This document shows positions 1 to 8,065 of a stretch of DNA of 64,000 nucleotides, one piece after another. The notes beneath the pieces are model-generated. The model had not been told where the DNA came from. It did no database searches and saw only the letters and a list, made by a program, of their open reading frames with translations. Source of the stretch: Cupriavidus malaysiensis (GTDB lineage: Bacteria; Pseudomonadota; Gammaproteobacteria; Burkholderiales; Burkholderiaceae). Within the stretch, counting starts at the first letter, position 1; the number at the start of each line of letters is the position of its first letter. Where the stretch lies: positions 2,542,001 through 2,606,000 of the forward strand of contig NZ_CP017754.1 in the NCBI RefSeq assembly GCF_001854325.1, in the 5' to 3' direction. The position numbers and the translations under genes were made by a program.

Positions 1-42
1 GATCAGGTCAATGTCGACCTGCTCGCCTTCCTGAACGCCTAA
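1..42 (+). CDS. C-terminal end of an alpha/beta hydrolase (partial)
   Basis: Frame 1 is open from the window edge and ends at TAA 40-42, giving the tail DQVNVDLLAFLNA. A tail of the form 'xxVNxDLLAFL' is typical of the last helix of alpha/beta-fold hydrolases. The rest of the gene lies outside the window. It runs toward the AraC-family gene on the opposite strand. The assignment rests on 13 residues only. Confidence 0.4.
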   Translation, partial: DQVNVDLLAFLNA

Positions 43-149
43 GCTGCCATTTTCGGTCCTTTGGCCGTGCTGGCAGTACAGGTGAAGGCCGGTTTCGTCC
101 TCGCCGCTACGGCGGCGGATGGCCGGCTTTCCTCGCAGCTTCGGCCAGC

Positions 150-1064
150 CTAGTGGCCCCGGCAGCGGCGCCACTCCCCGGGACTCGTGCCCACGAGCCT
201 GGTGAACGTCCGGGTGAAGTGGCTTTGATCCGCGAATCCGCATAGCAGGGCGATCTGGCCGAGCCGGAACGCCGGCTTCTCGAGAAGTTGTTTTGCCCGC
301 TCCACGCGCTGGAGCACCAACCATCTGTGGGGCGGCATGCCGGTAGAACTGCGGAAAGCCCGAGCAAAATGCGCGCGCGACAAGTTGCACGCTTCTGCCA
401 GCAGCTGAAGCGAGATGTCGCCTTCCAGGTTATTCATGATCATCTCCTTCGCTCGAGCCTCCTGCCACGGCGCCAGGCGCGTATGCACCTTCCGGCTGGC
501 GACGTGCACCCCCCCGTAGTAATGGACGAGATGGACCCGCAAGGCCAAGGCCATGTGGTCCACGAAAAGCGTCGATGCCCGCTCGGGATGTTCAAGGGCA
601 GGAAGCAGCGCGAGGCTCAGCTGATGGACAACGGGGTCTGCGACACTCAAGTGCGGCGGGCAGCGGAGGTGCTCCACCTCCTTGATACCCAGATCCGCGG
701 AAGTCTCTCGAAGAGCGCTCTGCGGTATATAGAACTGCATGCAGTCATAGGGACCGATCAGATCCGCCATCCACAGGCGTTCGAGGTCATGGATGGCCAG
801 GTATCCTGCGCCATATTCGATATACGGGGCCTCCTTGCCAGCCACCCAAAGCCGCTGCTCACCAAATGGACGAAGCTGGAGAACCGCAAGGTAAGCATGC
901 TCATGTTCGTAGCGGTCAGTGAGGCCGGAATTACGGTGATCACTGCGGACCCTGGAGATTCCGATCGGCGTGTAGCGCAGTGAGCGGGTGACGATCGATT
1001 GCTTGGTCTCCCCCGGCATGTACTCGGAATGCCTCCAGCCGGAACCGTGCTCTTCGGTGTGCAT
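150..1064 (-). CDS. AraC-family transcriptional regulator
   Basis: About 304 residues. The N-terminal half (about 1-190) is an unassigned sensor or dimerisation region. The last 100 residues hold the two helix-turn-helix units of the AraC/XylS family: the first around 'LQLLAEACNLSRAHFARAFR', the second around 'IALLCGFADQSHFTRTF', ending 'GTSPGEWRR'. The open frame extends upstream to 1268, but that extension does not look coding. I chose ATG 1064; ATG 1019 is also possible. Neither start has a strong ribosome binding site. No adjacent gene is an obvious target, since the flanking genes are convergent or far away. Confidence 0.85.
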   Translation of the reverse strand: MHTEEHGSGWRHSEYMPGETKQSIVTRSLRYTPIGISRVRSDHRNSGLTDRYEHEHAYLAVLQLRPFGEQRLWVAGKEAPYIEYGAGYLAIHDLERLWMADLIGPYDCMQFYIPQSALRETSADLGIKEVEHLRCPPHLSVADPVVHQLSLALLPALEHPERASTLFVDHMALALRVHLVHYYGGVHVASRKVHTRLAPWQEARAKEMIMNNLEGDISLQLLAEACNLSRAHFARAFRSSTGMPPHRWLVLQRVERAKQLLEKPAFRLGQIALLCGFADQSHFTRTFTRLVGTSPGEWRRCRGH

Positions 1065-1818
1065 CTCTCGTTGCAAAAAAAGCAGCAGATTTTGCCATAT
1101 TGCCGGAAGCTGCCACGTCTCGGAATGCTGGCGAAAGAATGCTCCCTGCACGCTCGACCTGCCCGCGGAGAGCCGCCGGGTCGGCTGCGGCATACGGTAC
1201 CCGCATTTTCCAAGCGCTACCCTGGCGTGGGCCGCATCTGGTACAGGCCTCCCCATCGGAAATGGCACACTTGGTAACCGCCGGAGGGGTGAACCTCGGG
1301 CTTGCCACTGCCCTCAGTTCCTGCAACCGGACGCTCGCCAAGGCGGCGCAAGCGCGCGGCGTCGTACAGGTCACCGCGCCGGCGCCGACCGCCGACCGCC
1401 GATTGCCGATGACCTGGCGCACAACCTTGCGAAACCCGTGCGCCGGCACGAGACGATGCTGCTGGCGATCGCCTGCGATAGGCGCCTGGCGGTGGAAATG
1501 CCGCCTGGGGACGCACTGGCGCGGCTGGGGCGGCCGCTGTTTCCGAATGCCGTGTCGATGAGCCAGACCCACCCCGACAGTGTGCGAATCCTGGTCATGC
1601 GGGAAACGTGAGGGGGTGCTTGGCACCGCGACACAGGCACGGGACCGGTTCCACAAAACGATCTGCCGTTCGATCAGGGAGGCGCCCGAGCATGCGCGGA
1701 AGGTCCTAGTCGATGGGCTCGATGGGCGGCCCGATCGGCGGCTCGATGGCCGGGCGGGCAGGCCCGGTCAGAGCACCCGCACAAGCTGTGCGCGCAACGG
1801 CCCGGCCGCCAGCGCGCA
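1065..1818. other. Gene-poor stretch with possible coding debris
   Basis: No convincing gene lies here. On the plus strand a protein-like piece starts at ATG 1260 ('MAHLVTAGGVNLGLATALSS') and a second piece lies in another frame up to about 1611 ('LLAIACDRRLAVEMPPGDAL'). This would fit one frameshifted, decayed gene, but I do not recognise the family. The segment may also simply be the upstream region of the AraC gene. Confidence 0.25.
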
Positions 1819-2232
1819 CTAGTTCCAGCGCCCCGCGGCCCCGCCGAAGCTGAAACGGCCGGCGCCCAGCAGCAGCACGGCCACTCCGCCGGCAAGGTAC
1901 AGCGCCTGCAGTTCGAGCGCCCAGCCGCCGGTGGGCGACATCTCGCCGAACTGCTTCATGTGCACGAGGCCCAGCGCGAACAGCATGTTGATCACCACGA
2001 CCAGGCCCGCCAGGCGGGTCCAGATGCCAAGGATCAGCAGGATCGGCGCCACCACCTCGCCGATATAGACCAGGTAGGCCACCGCTTGCGGCAAACCCGC
2101 CTGCTGCACCATCTGCACGACGAAGCCAGGCCCGCTGATCAGCTTGCTGATGCCGTGGCAAAGGATCAGCGCGCCCAGCACGATGCGCAGCACCGCCTTG
2201 CCAAGATCCTGGGAAGCTTGCGAACTGCTCAT
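1819..2232 (-). CDS. DoxX family membrane protein
   Basis: 137 residues with four predicted membrane helices, the DoxX size and layout. The conserved early 'GxxLxxHGISKL' segment (around residue 20-30) and the second helix region 'IGEVVAPILLILG' are present. DoxX proteins are inner-membrane proteins often linked to redox stress or thiosulfate/quinone chemistry; the exact role here is unknown. The neighbouring LysR-azoreductase pair is also redox-related, which hints at a shared quinone or oxidant theme. Confidence 0.85.
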   Translation of the reverse strand: MSSSQASQDLGKAVLRIVLGALILCHGISKLISGPGFVVQMVQQAGLPQAVAYLVYIGEVVAPILLILGIWTRLAGLVVVINMLFALGLVHMKQFGEMSPTGGWALELQALYLAGGVAVLLLGAGRFSFGGAAGRWN

Positions 2233-2401
2233 GGCCTGCTCTCCTTGCCCGCTCAGGGCGGCGATGGACCGGTTGGCGCCGGCCGGCGTGCGCTCGCGGG
2301 CGCACGCTGACAGACGCCCTTGTACCTTAATGCGGCATGGCGTGAAGGTAAAGACGCCAGGCGCCCACGCCGGCGTCGCAGCGTGGTGGCGGCGCCACGT
2401 C

Positions 2402-3358
2402 TCAGGTATCGATGGGGCGGTGCATGCCCGGCGGCCCGCCGATCGGCTGCATGCCGGCCCGGTATGCGGTCTCCGGCAGGATTTCGGCCAGAAAATCCAG
2501 GAAACGGCGCAGCGCGGGAGTCATGCCCTTGCGTGAAGAGAATACCGCGTGCAGGGTGCCGACCGGCATCGCCCACTGCGGCAGCAGCAGTTCCAGATCG
2601 CCGTGCTCGATCGCTTCGCGGCAGAACATGCGCGGCAGCATGGCGACGCCGACACCGGCGATGGCCGCCTCGCGCAGTACCGCGAACTCGTCGGTGACCA
2701 GGCGCGGATCGTAGCTGATCTGGATCGACTGGCCGTCGGCGCAGGACAGCGTCCATACATGCTTGCCGTCATGCGGCTGCTGCCCCACTCCCGGCACGCC
2801 ATTGAGCGCCTGCGGGGTGCGCGGCCGCCCGATCCCGTCGAGCAGGCGCGGGCTGGCCACCAGCATCACCGGGCTCTCGCCGAAGGTGCGCACCACCAGG
2901 CTGGAATCATCGATCACCTCGCGCACCCGCAGCGCCAGGTCGAAGCCTTCGCCGATCACGTCGACGCGGCGGTTGGTGGCCTCCAGTTCGATGCGCACCG
3001 CCGGATTGGCCTGCATGAAACGGCCGATGGCCGGCGCCAGCAGGCTCTGTGCGATGGGCACCGGGCAACTGACGCGCAAGGTCCCGCCAGGCTGCTCCCG
3101 TGCCAGCTCGATCACCTCGCGTGCTGCCTCCGCCTCTTTCAGCATGGCATTGCAGCGCTCGTAGTAGGCCTCGCCCACTGGCGTCACGCGGACCTGGCGG
3201 GTGGTACGGCGCAGCAGCTGCATCCCCAGTTCCTTCTCCAGTTGCGCGATGCGCCGGCTCAGGCGCGATTTCGGCACGCCCGTAGCCCGGCTGGCCGCGG
3301 AAAAGCTGCCATGGCGCACCACCTGCGCGAACAGCGACAGGTCGTTCAGGTCCTGCAT
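2402..3358 (-). CDS. LysR-family transcriptional regulator
   Basis: 318 residues from ATG 3358 ('MQDLNDLSLFAQVVRHGSFS'). The open frame continues upstream, but the LysR helix-turn-helix begins exactly at this methionine, so the longer start is rejected. Residues 1-60 form the HTH ('SFSAASRATGVPKSRLSRRI'). The remainder is a LysR substrate-binding domain of the DsdC/CrgA-like group. It is divergent from the azoreductase at 3519, the usual LysR arrangement, so it probably controls that gene in response to quinones, azo compounds or electrophiles. The inducer is inferred from the neighbour, not visible in the sequence. Confidence 0.9.
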   Translation of the reverse strand: MQDLNDLSLFAQVVRHGSFSAASRATGVPKSRLSRRIAQLEKELGMQLLRRTTRQVRVTPVGEAYYERCNAMLKEAEAAREVIELAREQPGGTLRVSCPVPIAQSLLAPAIGRFMQANPAVRIELEATNRRVDVIGEGFDLALRVREVIDDSSLVVRTFGESPVMLVASPRLLDGIGRPRTPQALNGVPGVGQQPHDGKHVWTLSCADGQSIQISYDPRLVTDEFAVLREAAIAGVGVAMLPRMFCREAIEHGDLELLLPQWAMPVGTLHAVFSSRKGMTPALRRFLDFLAEILPETAYRAGMQPIGGPPGMHRPIDT

Positions 3359-3418
3359 TGGTCGGCTCCTCGTCGGCTCATGCCTCGTCTCTCCCCGGTC
3401 AGCCTGGCTTCCCGTTCC

Positions 3419-3432
3419 ATTGATAGAACAAT
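3419..3432. promoter_or_regulatory. Candidate LysR operator (ATTG-N6-CAAT)
   Basis: A short inverted repeat ATTG-N6-CAAT sits in the 160-bp divergent region between the LysR gene and azoR, in an AT-rich patch. It has the dyad form LysR proteins use. A possible -10 box for azoR, TATCTT, lies at 3475-3480, about 39 bp before the start codon. Position and symmetry are the only evidence. Confidence 0.35.
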
Positions 3433-3518
3433 AATTTCCATTTTGCCTCACTACCGGCATCAATGGCGAGGCTCTATCTTTCCTACATCCAACCCCGACC
3501 ACCTTGTGGAGCCAAATC

Positions 3519-4139
3519 ATGAACATCCTGCAAATCGATTCCAGCGTCCTCGGCGACCATTCCGTTTCGCGCAGCCTGACCGCCAAGGTGGTGGCCGACC
3601 TGCGTGCCAGCCACCCGGACGCCAAGCTGACCGTGCGCGACCTGGATCAGGACGCACCCGCCCACTTGTCCGGCAACCTGCTGCCCGTGCTGGGCGGCCC
3701 CAAGGACGGCCTCAACGCGGTGCAACAAGCCGAACTCGAACGTACCGAAACCTGGCTGGCTGAATTCCTCGCCGCCGACGTACTGGTGATCGGCGTGCCG
3801 CAGTACAACTTCAGCATCCCGAGCCAGCTCAAGGCCTGGATCGACCGCATCGCGCAGGCCGGCCGCACCTTCCGCTACACCGAGAACGGCCCTGTCGGCC
3901 TGGCCGGCGGCAAGCGCGTGATCGTAGTGTCCTCGCGCGGCGGCGTGCGCCAGGACGATTCGAAGCTCGACCTGCACGAACAGACCGTCGACGTGGTCCT
4001 GCGCTTCCTCGGCATCACCGACATCACCTTCGTCCGCGCCCACGGCCTGGCCTTCGGCCCGGAAGCCCGCGAGGCCAGCATCGCCGCCGCCCGCACCGAA
4101 GTGCAGGCCCTGAACGACGGCGCCGCGCTGGCTGCCTGA
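3519..4139 (+). CDS. azoR: FMN-dependent NADH-azoreductase
   Basis: 206 residues from ATG 3519 with GTGGAG just upstream. This is a flavodoxin-like fold protein of the AzoR family: N-terminal 'ILQIDSSVLGDHSVSRSLT' (FMN phosphate loop), 'PQYNFSIPSQLKAWIDRI' around residue 95-112 and 'VVSSRGGV' around residue 140 are the family landmarks. These enzymes use NADH to reduce azo bonds and quinones in the cytosol and act mainly as quinone reductases. The gene is divergent from a LysR regulator that likely controls it. Confidence 0.93.
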   Translation: MNILQIDSSVLGDHSVSRSLTAKVVADLRASHPDAKLTVRDLDQDAPAHLSGNLLPVLGGPKDGLNAVQQAELERTETWLAEFLAADVLVIGVPQYNFSIPSQLKAWIDRIAQAGRTFRYTENGPVGLAGGKRVIVVSSRGGVRQDDSKLDLHEQTVDVVLRFLGITDITFVRAHGLAFGPEAREASIAAARTEVQALNDGAALAA

Positions 4140-4200
4140 CGCCAGCAGCTGCCGCCCGGCCGGCACGCGCCGGCCCTCTCCGGGCAGCCGCACCCCTCTC

Positions 4201-4239
4201 CGATCCCCCGCCACCGCGGCTCGCGGTCGCGGGGGATCG
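4201..4239. terminator. Strong hairpin downstream of azoR
   Basis: A near-perfect dyad: 11-bp arms (CGATCCCCCGC / GCGGGGGATCG), one C-C mismatch, then five more pairs (ACCGC / GCGGT) around a 5-nt loop. It lies 61 bp after the azoR stop and 220 bp before egtB. There is no following T-run, so it may act as a Rho-assisted terminator, an RNA-stabilising 3' end or a protein-binding site rather than a classical intrinsic terminator. The rest of the 4140-4459 gap shows nothing else I recognise. Confidence 0.5.
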
Positions 4240-4459
4240 CGTCTATGATGGAGCCAAGAGACGGCGGCGCGCCTGCCGCTGCCCCGCCGGCATCACGGGC
4301 GGGGCCTGCCGCGGCGCACCCCAGCAGGCAATCCAGCGTCCGTTCCAGGCACGGCGCCCGCACGCGGCGGGCGCCGCGCGCCTTCGTTACAGCGGCCTGG
4401 CCATGGCGGCCATCGCTTCTGCCGCTGGCCCTCAGCCAAGTCCGAGTCCGGGAGCCCGC

Positions 4460-5749
4460 ATGCCATCCGCCCTGTTGCCTGCCAGCGCCATCCCTCCGCC
4501 GCACGAAGCGCACTTGCTGGCGCGCTATCGGCATATCCGCGCCGCCACCGAGACGCTCGCCGCCGACCTCAGCGATGCCGACGCGACCGTGCAGTCGATG
4601 GAGGATGCCAGCCCGGCCAAATGGCACCTGGCCCACACCGCATGGTTCTTCGAGGAATTCGTGCTGGCCGCGCGCCTGCCTGGCTACGCGCCCTACGACG
4701 AGCGCTTCCGCTACCTGTTCAACTCCTATTACGAGGCGGTCGGCGCGCGCCATCCGCGCCCGCGCCGCGGGCTGCTGACACGCCCCACGCTGGATGAAGT
4801 CCTGGCCTACCGCGAAGCGGTCGATGACGCCATGACGGCCTTGCTGGCGACGGCGCAGACCGATGCCGAGGCGGCGCTGATCGAACTGGGCCTGCATCAT
4901 GAACAACAGCACCAGGAACTGCTGCTGACCGACATCCTGCACCTGTTCGCGCAGAATCCGCTGCGCCCGGCCTATGCGCACGAACTGGCAGCGGCGGTGG
5001 TCGCGGATCCGCGCCCGGCCCCCGAGTGGATCGCCTTCGAAGGGGGCGTGGCGTCGATCGGCCATGCCGGCGACGACTTCGCCTTCGACTGCGAGGGACC
5101 GCGCCACAGCGTGCTGCTGGTGCCTTACCAGCTCTGCTCCCATCCGGTCAGCAACCAGCAATGGTGCGAATTCATCGACGATGGCGGCTACCAGAGCGCC
5201 GGCCTGTGGCTGTCGGACGGCTGGCGCTGGGTCGGCGAACAGGACGTGCAGGCACCCCTGTACTGGGAGGAACGGGACGGCGCCTGGTGGCAGATGAGCC
5301 TGCGCGGCATGCATCCGGTAGACCCCGACAGCCCGGTCACCCACATCAGCTTCTACGAGGCCGAGGCTTTCGCCCGCTGGGCCGGCCGGCGCCTGCCGAC
5401 CGAGGCCGAATGGGAACACGCGGCGCAGAAGCTGCCGGCCACCGGCAACTTCGCGGAAAGCCATGCGCTGCGGCCGCTGCCCGATCGCCAGAATACCTCG
5501 GGCGTGCTGCGGCAGATGTTCGGTGACGTGTGGGAATGGACCGGCAGCGCCTACCTGCCCTACCCGGGTTTCCGGCCCCAGGCCGGCGCGGTGGGCGAAT
5601 ACAACGGCAAGTTCATGAGCGGCCAGATGGTGCTGCGCGGCGGGTCCTGCGTCACGCCGGAATCGCACATCCGCGCCAGCTACCGCAACTTCTTCTACCC
5701 GCACCAGCGCTGGCAGTTCACGGGACTGCGCCTGGCCGACGACCTGTGA
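4460..5749 (+). CDS. egtB: Ergothioneine biosynthesis sulfoxide synthase EgtB
   Basis: 429 residues. EgtB is a non-haem iron enzyme that joins a thiol (gamma-glutamylcysteine or cysteine) to trimethylhistidine using O2. The N-terminal DinB-like half carries the iron ligands: 'KWHLAHT' (His56 or His59) and 'HEQQHQE' (His147-x3-His151-x-Glu153). The C-terminal half is an FGE/sulfatase-modifying-factor fold with 'VSNQQWCEFIDDGGY', 'RLPTEAEWEHAA' and the closing 'LRGGSCVTPESHIRASYRNFF'. ATG 4460 was chosen because GGGAG precedes it; an in-frame start at 4403 lacks this. The usual partner methyltransferase egtD is not in this window. Confidence 0.93.
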   Translation: MPSALLPASAIPPPHEAHLLARYRHIRAATETLAADLSDADATVQSMEDASPAKWHLAHTAWFFEEFVLAARLPGYAPYDERFRYLFNSYYEAVGARHPRPRRGLLTRPTLDEVLAYREAVDDAMTALLATAQTDAEAALIELGLHHEQQHQELLLTDILHLFAQNPLRPAYAHELAAAVVADPRPAPEWIAFEGGVASIGHAGDDFAFDCEGPRHSVLLVPYQLCSHPVSNQQWCEFIDDGGYQSAGLWLSDGWRWVGEQDVQAPLYWEERDGAWWQMSLRGMHPVDPDSPVTHISFYEAEAFARWAGRRLPTEAEWEHAAQKLPATGNFAESHALRPLPDRQNTSGVLRQMFGDVWEWTGSAYLPYPGFRPQAGAVGEYNGKFMSGQMVLRGGSCVTPESHIRASYRNFFYPHQRWQFTGLRLADDL

Positions 5750-5774
5750 GCCGCCGGCCGGGCGGCGCCATGCC

Positions 5775-6479
5775 TTACTTGCCGGCGCCCGCCTTGGCAG
5801 GGGCCGCCATCGGCAGGTCCGGATAGAGCTTCTGCCAGCGCGACTTCAGGCCCGCGGCGATCTCGTCCTGATGGTAGCGCTCGGCAAAATCGATCACCGT
5901 CATGCCCTGCTGGTTGCGCAGGCGCATGTCGGCGCCCTCGTCGAGCAGCAGCTTGACCGTCTCGATATGGCCGCCGCGCGCCGCCATCATCAGCGGCGTG
6001 GTGGCATTCGGGCTCTCGGCGTCGATGTAGGCCGAATGGTCGAGCAGGTACTTGACGATCCCGGTGTTGCCATTGGTCGCCGCGTAGTGCAGCGGCGTCC
6101 AGCCGGTCTTGTTGATCTCGACCTCGTACTGCTCCACCAGCAGCTTGACCACGTCCGGCTCGTTGAGCAGGCAGGCCATCATCAGCGGCGTCTCGCCGGC
6201 GGCATTGGCCTTGTCGAAGTCGATGGCCTTGGCGGCCGACAGCGTCTTGATCACCTTGGCCGACTTCTCGCGCACCGCCACCACCAGCATCGGATCGCCC
6301 TTGGCATCCACCTGGTTGGGGTCCATGCCGCGCGCCAGCAGCTTCTGCACCGCGTTGACGTCGTCGAAGACCACGGCCTTGCGCATGTCGTCGACCGGCG
6401 TGGCGGTGGCGCAGGCCACCAGGGAGCCGGTCAGCAGCATGGCGCCGACGGCGCGCCGGAATATCTTCAGGTCAGGCAT
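5775..6479 (-). CDS. Ankyrin-repeat lipoprotein
   Basis: 234 residues. A signal peptide with a lipobox (LVAC, Cys about residue 21) predicts a lipid-anchored envelope protein. Four to five ankyrin repeats follow, for example 'GETPLMMACLLNEPDVVKLL', 'GWTPLHYAATNGNTGIVKYL' and 'ATTPLMMAARGGHIETVKLL'. Ankyrin repeats bind other proteins; the partner is not known. ATG 6479 has AAGGAAT upstream and overlaps the end of tatD by 8 bp, so the two are translated together. The ygfZ/mltG/tmk/holB/tatD neighbourhood with an ankyrin gene at the end is common in Burkholderiales. Confidence 0.88.
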   Translation of the reverse strand: MPDLKIFRRAVGAMLLTGSLVACATATPVDDMRKAVVFDDVNAVQKLLARGMDPNQVDAKGDPMLVVAVREKSAKVIKTLSAAKAIDFDKANAAGETPLMMACLLNEPDVVKLLVEQYEVEINKTGWTPLHYAATNGNTGIVKYLLDHSAYIDAESPNATTPLMMAARGGHIETVKLLLDEGADMRLRNQQGMTVIDFAERYHQDEIAAGLKSRWQKLYPDLPMAAPAKAGAGK

Positions 6480-7266
6480 CGGGATTCCTTTTAGTGTGCT
6501 TGAAGAGGCGGAAGAAATTATCGCTGGTCTGCGCCGCCACCTCTTCCACCGGCACGCCGCGCAGCTTGGCGATGAACTCGCCCACGTGGCGCACCCAGGC
6601 CGGTTCATTGGTCTTGCCGCGGTAGGGCACCGGCGCCAGGTACGGCGAATCGGTCTCGATCAGCATGCGGTCCAGCGGCACCTTGCGCGCGGTCTCCTGC
6701 AGATCGGCCGCGCTCTTGAAGGTAACGATGCCGGAGAAGGAGATATAGAAGCCCTCGTCCAGCGCCTGGCGAGCGATGTCCCAGGTCTCGGTGAAGCAGT
6801 GCATCACGCCGCCGGCCTCGCGCGCGCCCTCTTCGCGCATCACGCGCAGGGTGTCGTCGGCCGAGGAGCGGGTATGGATGATCAGCGGCTTGCCGGTCTG
6901 GCGCGCGGCGCGGATATGGGTGCGGAAACGCTCGCGTTGCCATTCCATGTCGGCAATGCTGCGGCCGTTGAGCCGGTAGTAATCCAGCCCGGTCTCGCCG
7001 GTGCCGACCACGCGCGGGTGCGCCGACAGCGCGAGCAGGCGCTCCAGCGTGGGCTCCTCGCCTTCCTCGTAGTCGGGGTGCACGCCGACCGAGGCGTACA
7101 GGTTGGGATGCTGCTCGGCCAGCGCGAGCACACGCGGGAAATCCTCCAGCGTGACGGCAATGCACAGGGCATGCGACACCTGGTTGGCGCGCATGTTCTC
7201 CAGCAGCTCGGGCAGGCGCGCAGACAGGTCGGGGAAATCGATGTGACAGTGGGAATCGACGAACAT
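6472..7266 (-). CDS. tatD: TatD-family metal-dependent DNase/hydrolase
   Basis: 264 residues, full length for TatD/YcfH. The TIM-barrel metal ligands are visible: 'DSHCHID' at residues 4-10, 'GETGLDYY' around 90, 'IIHTRSS' around 128, 'HCFTE' around 155 and 'ETDSPYLAP' around 205. The family are Mg2+-dependent 3'-5' exonucleases acting on single-stranded or damaged DNA; the E. coli paralogue YcfH sits beside holB. It is the second-to-last gene of the minus-strand operon and overlaps the ankyrin gene. Confidence 0.93.
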   Translation of the reverse strand: MFVDSHCHIDFPDLSARLPELLENMRANQVSHALCIAVTLEDFPRVLALAEQHPNLYASVGVHPDYEEGEEPTLERLLALSAHPRVVGTGETGLDYYRLNGRSIADMEWQRERFRTHIRAARQTGKPLIIHTRSSADDTLRVMREEGAREAGGVMHCFTETWDIARQALDEGFYISFSGIVTFKSAADLQETARKVPLDRMLIETDSPYLAPVPYRGKTNEPAWVRHVGEFIAKLRGVPVEEVAAQTSDNFFRLFKHTKRNPDA

Positions 7267-7282
7267 GATGAACAGGCGCTGG

Positions 7283-7519
7283 TCAGTCCGCCATCAGGCG
7301 GTGGCCGGGGATAAGAAGGTCGCGCTCGACACTGCCGGGCAGCGCGGCGCGCGGCAGCTGCGCTTCGCACCAGGCCTGGCGCGAAGCCGCGCTGACCGGT
7401 TCGGTGCCGGCGGTCACCATGCGCGCGGGCACGGTGCCGTTGTGGATCTCGGCGATGGCGGCCGGGTCGTCCTGTCGCGCCATACGCATGGTAAGCATGG
7501 TAAAGCCGGCTTGCGTCAT
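7283..7519 (-). pseudogene. GNAT acetyltransferase with internal deletion (remnant)
   Basis: The open frame gives about 78 residues from ATG 7519 (the frame is open to 7558). The start 'MRMARQDDPAAIAEIHNGTV...TEPVSAASRQAW' matches the N-terminal end of phosphinothricin-type N-acetyltransferases. The tail 'GSVERDLLIPGHRLM' resembles the C-terminal end of the same family ('xxVERDLxILGRRL'). The middle of about 100 residues, including the acetyl-CoA-binding motif, is missing. This reads as an in-frame deletion that left both ends fused, so it should have no acetyltransferase activity. It lies between tatD and the PilZ gene. Confidence 0.55.
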
Positions 7520-7579
7520 AGAAAGCAAAGGTGAGGCGGTGAGGCGGCGGGCCGCCATCGTGGCGGCCCGCTGACAAGC

Positions 7580-8041
7580 TTACAAGGTCTGCGAGGGCCG
7601 CCCCGACACGATCGCCTTGCCGAGGATTTCCTCGATGGCCCGGCGCAGATTGCGGCCGTTGTCGTCGTCGGGGAAATGGATGCCGACCCCCGGGGTCTTC
7701 ATCGGCGTGCCCGGCGGCGTGACCCATGCCACCTGCCCGGCGATCTGGAAACGCTGCGGCCGGTCCAGCAGCGACAGCACCAGGAACACCGTCTCCCCCA
7801 GCCGGAAGGCACGGTTGGCGGGCACGAAGATGCCGCCGCGCGCCAGGAACGGCATGTAGGCGGCATACAGGCCCGCCTGGTCCTTGATCGACAGGGACAG
7901 CACGTTCGGGCGTCCTTGGGGACTGCCTTGCGTCCCTCCTGCCGCCCCGGCCGTCGTCCCTCCTGTCGCCCTGATTCCGGTGGGCGCGCCTTCCGGCGCG
8001 GCCGCCGCGGCAGCCACGTTCATGTTTGACCCCTTGTTCAT
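7580..8041 (-). CDS. PilZ domain protein (type IV pilus / c-di-GMP-like)
   Basis: 153 residues. Residues 1-45 are low-complexity Ala/Gly/Thr ('GGTTAGAAGGTQGSPQG'), encoded by short direct repeats. Residues 46-150 form a PilZ beta-barrel ('RPNVLSLSIKDQAGLYAAYM', 'GGIFVPANRAFRLGETVFL', 'VAWVTPPG', 'GVGIHFPDDD'). The RxxxR c-di-GMP-binding motif is not evident, so it resembles the non-binding PilZ subgroup needed for type IV pilus biogenesis. ATG 8041 is used; an internal ATG at 8023 is possible. It lies 24 bp after holB, its usual neighbour in beta- and gamma-proteobacteria. Confidence 0.88.
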   Translation of the reverse strand: MNKGSNMNVAAAAAAPEGAPTGIRATGGTTAGAAGGTQGSPQGRPNVLSLSIKDQAGLYAAYMPFLARGGIFVPANRAFRLGETVFLVLSLLDRPQRFQIAGQVAWVTPPGTPMKTPGVGIHFPDDDNGRNLRRAIEEILGKAIVSGRPSQTL

Positions 8042-8065
8042 CGCGGCCCCTTTTTGCTGCAGGCC

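Noticed and set aside
1260..1611. Plus-strand frames resembling protein in the AraC-DoxX gap
   Set aside because: Two pieces in different frames, neither assignable to a family; reported only as possible debris.
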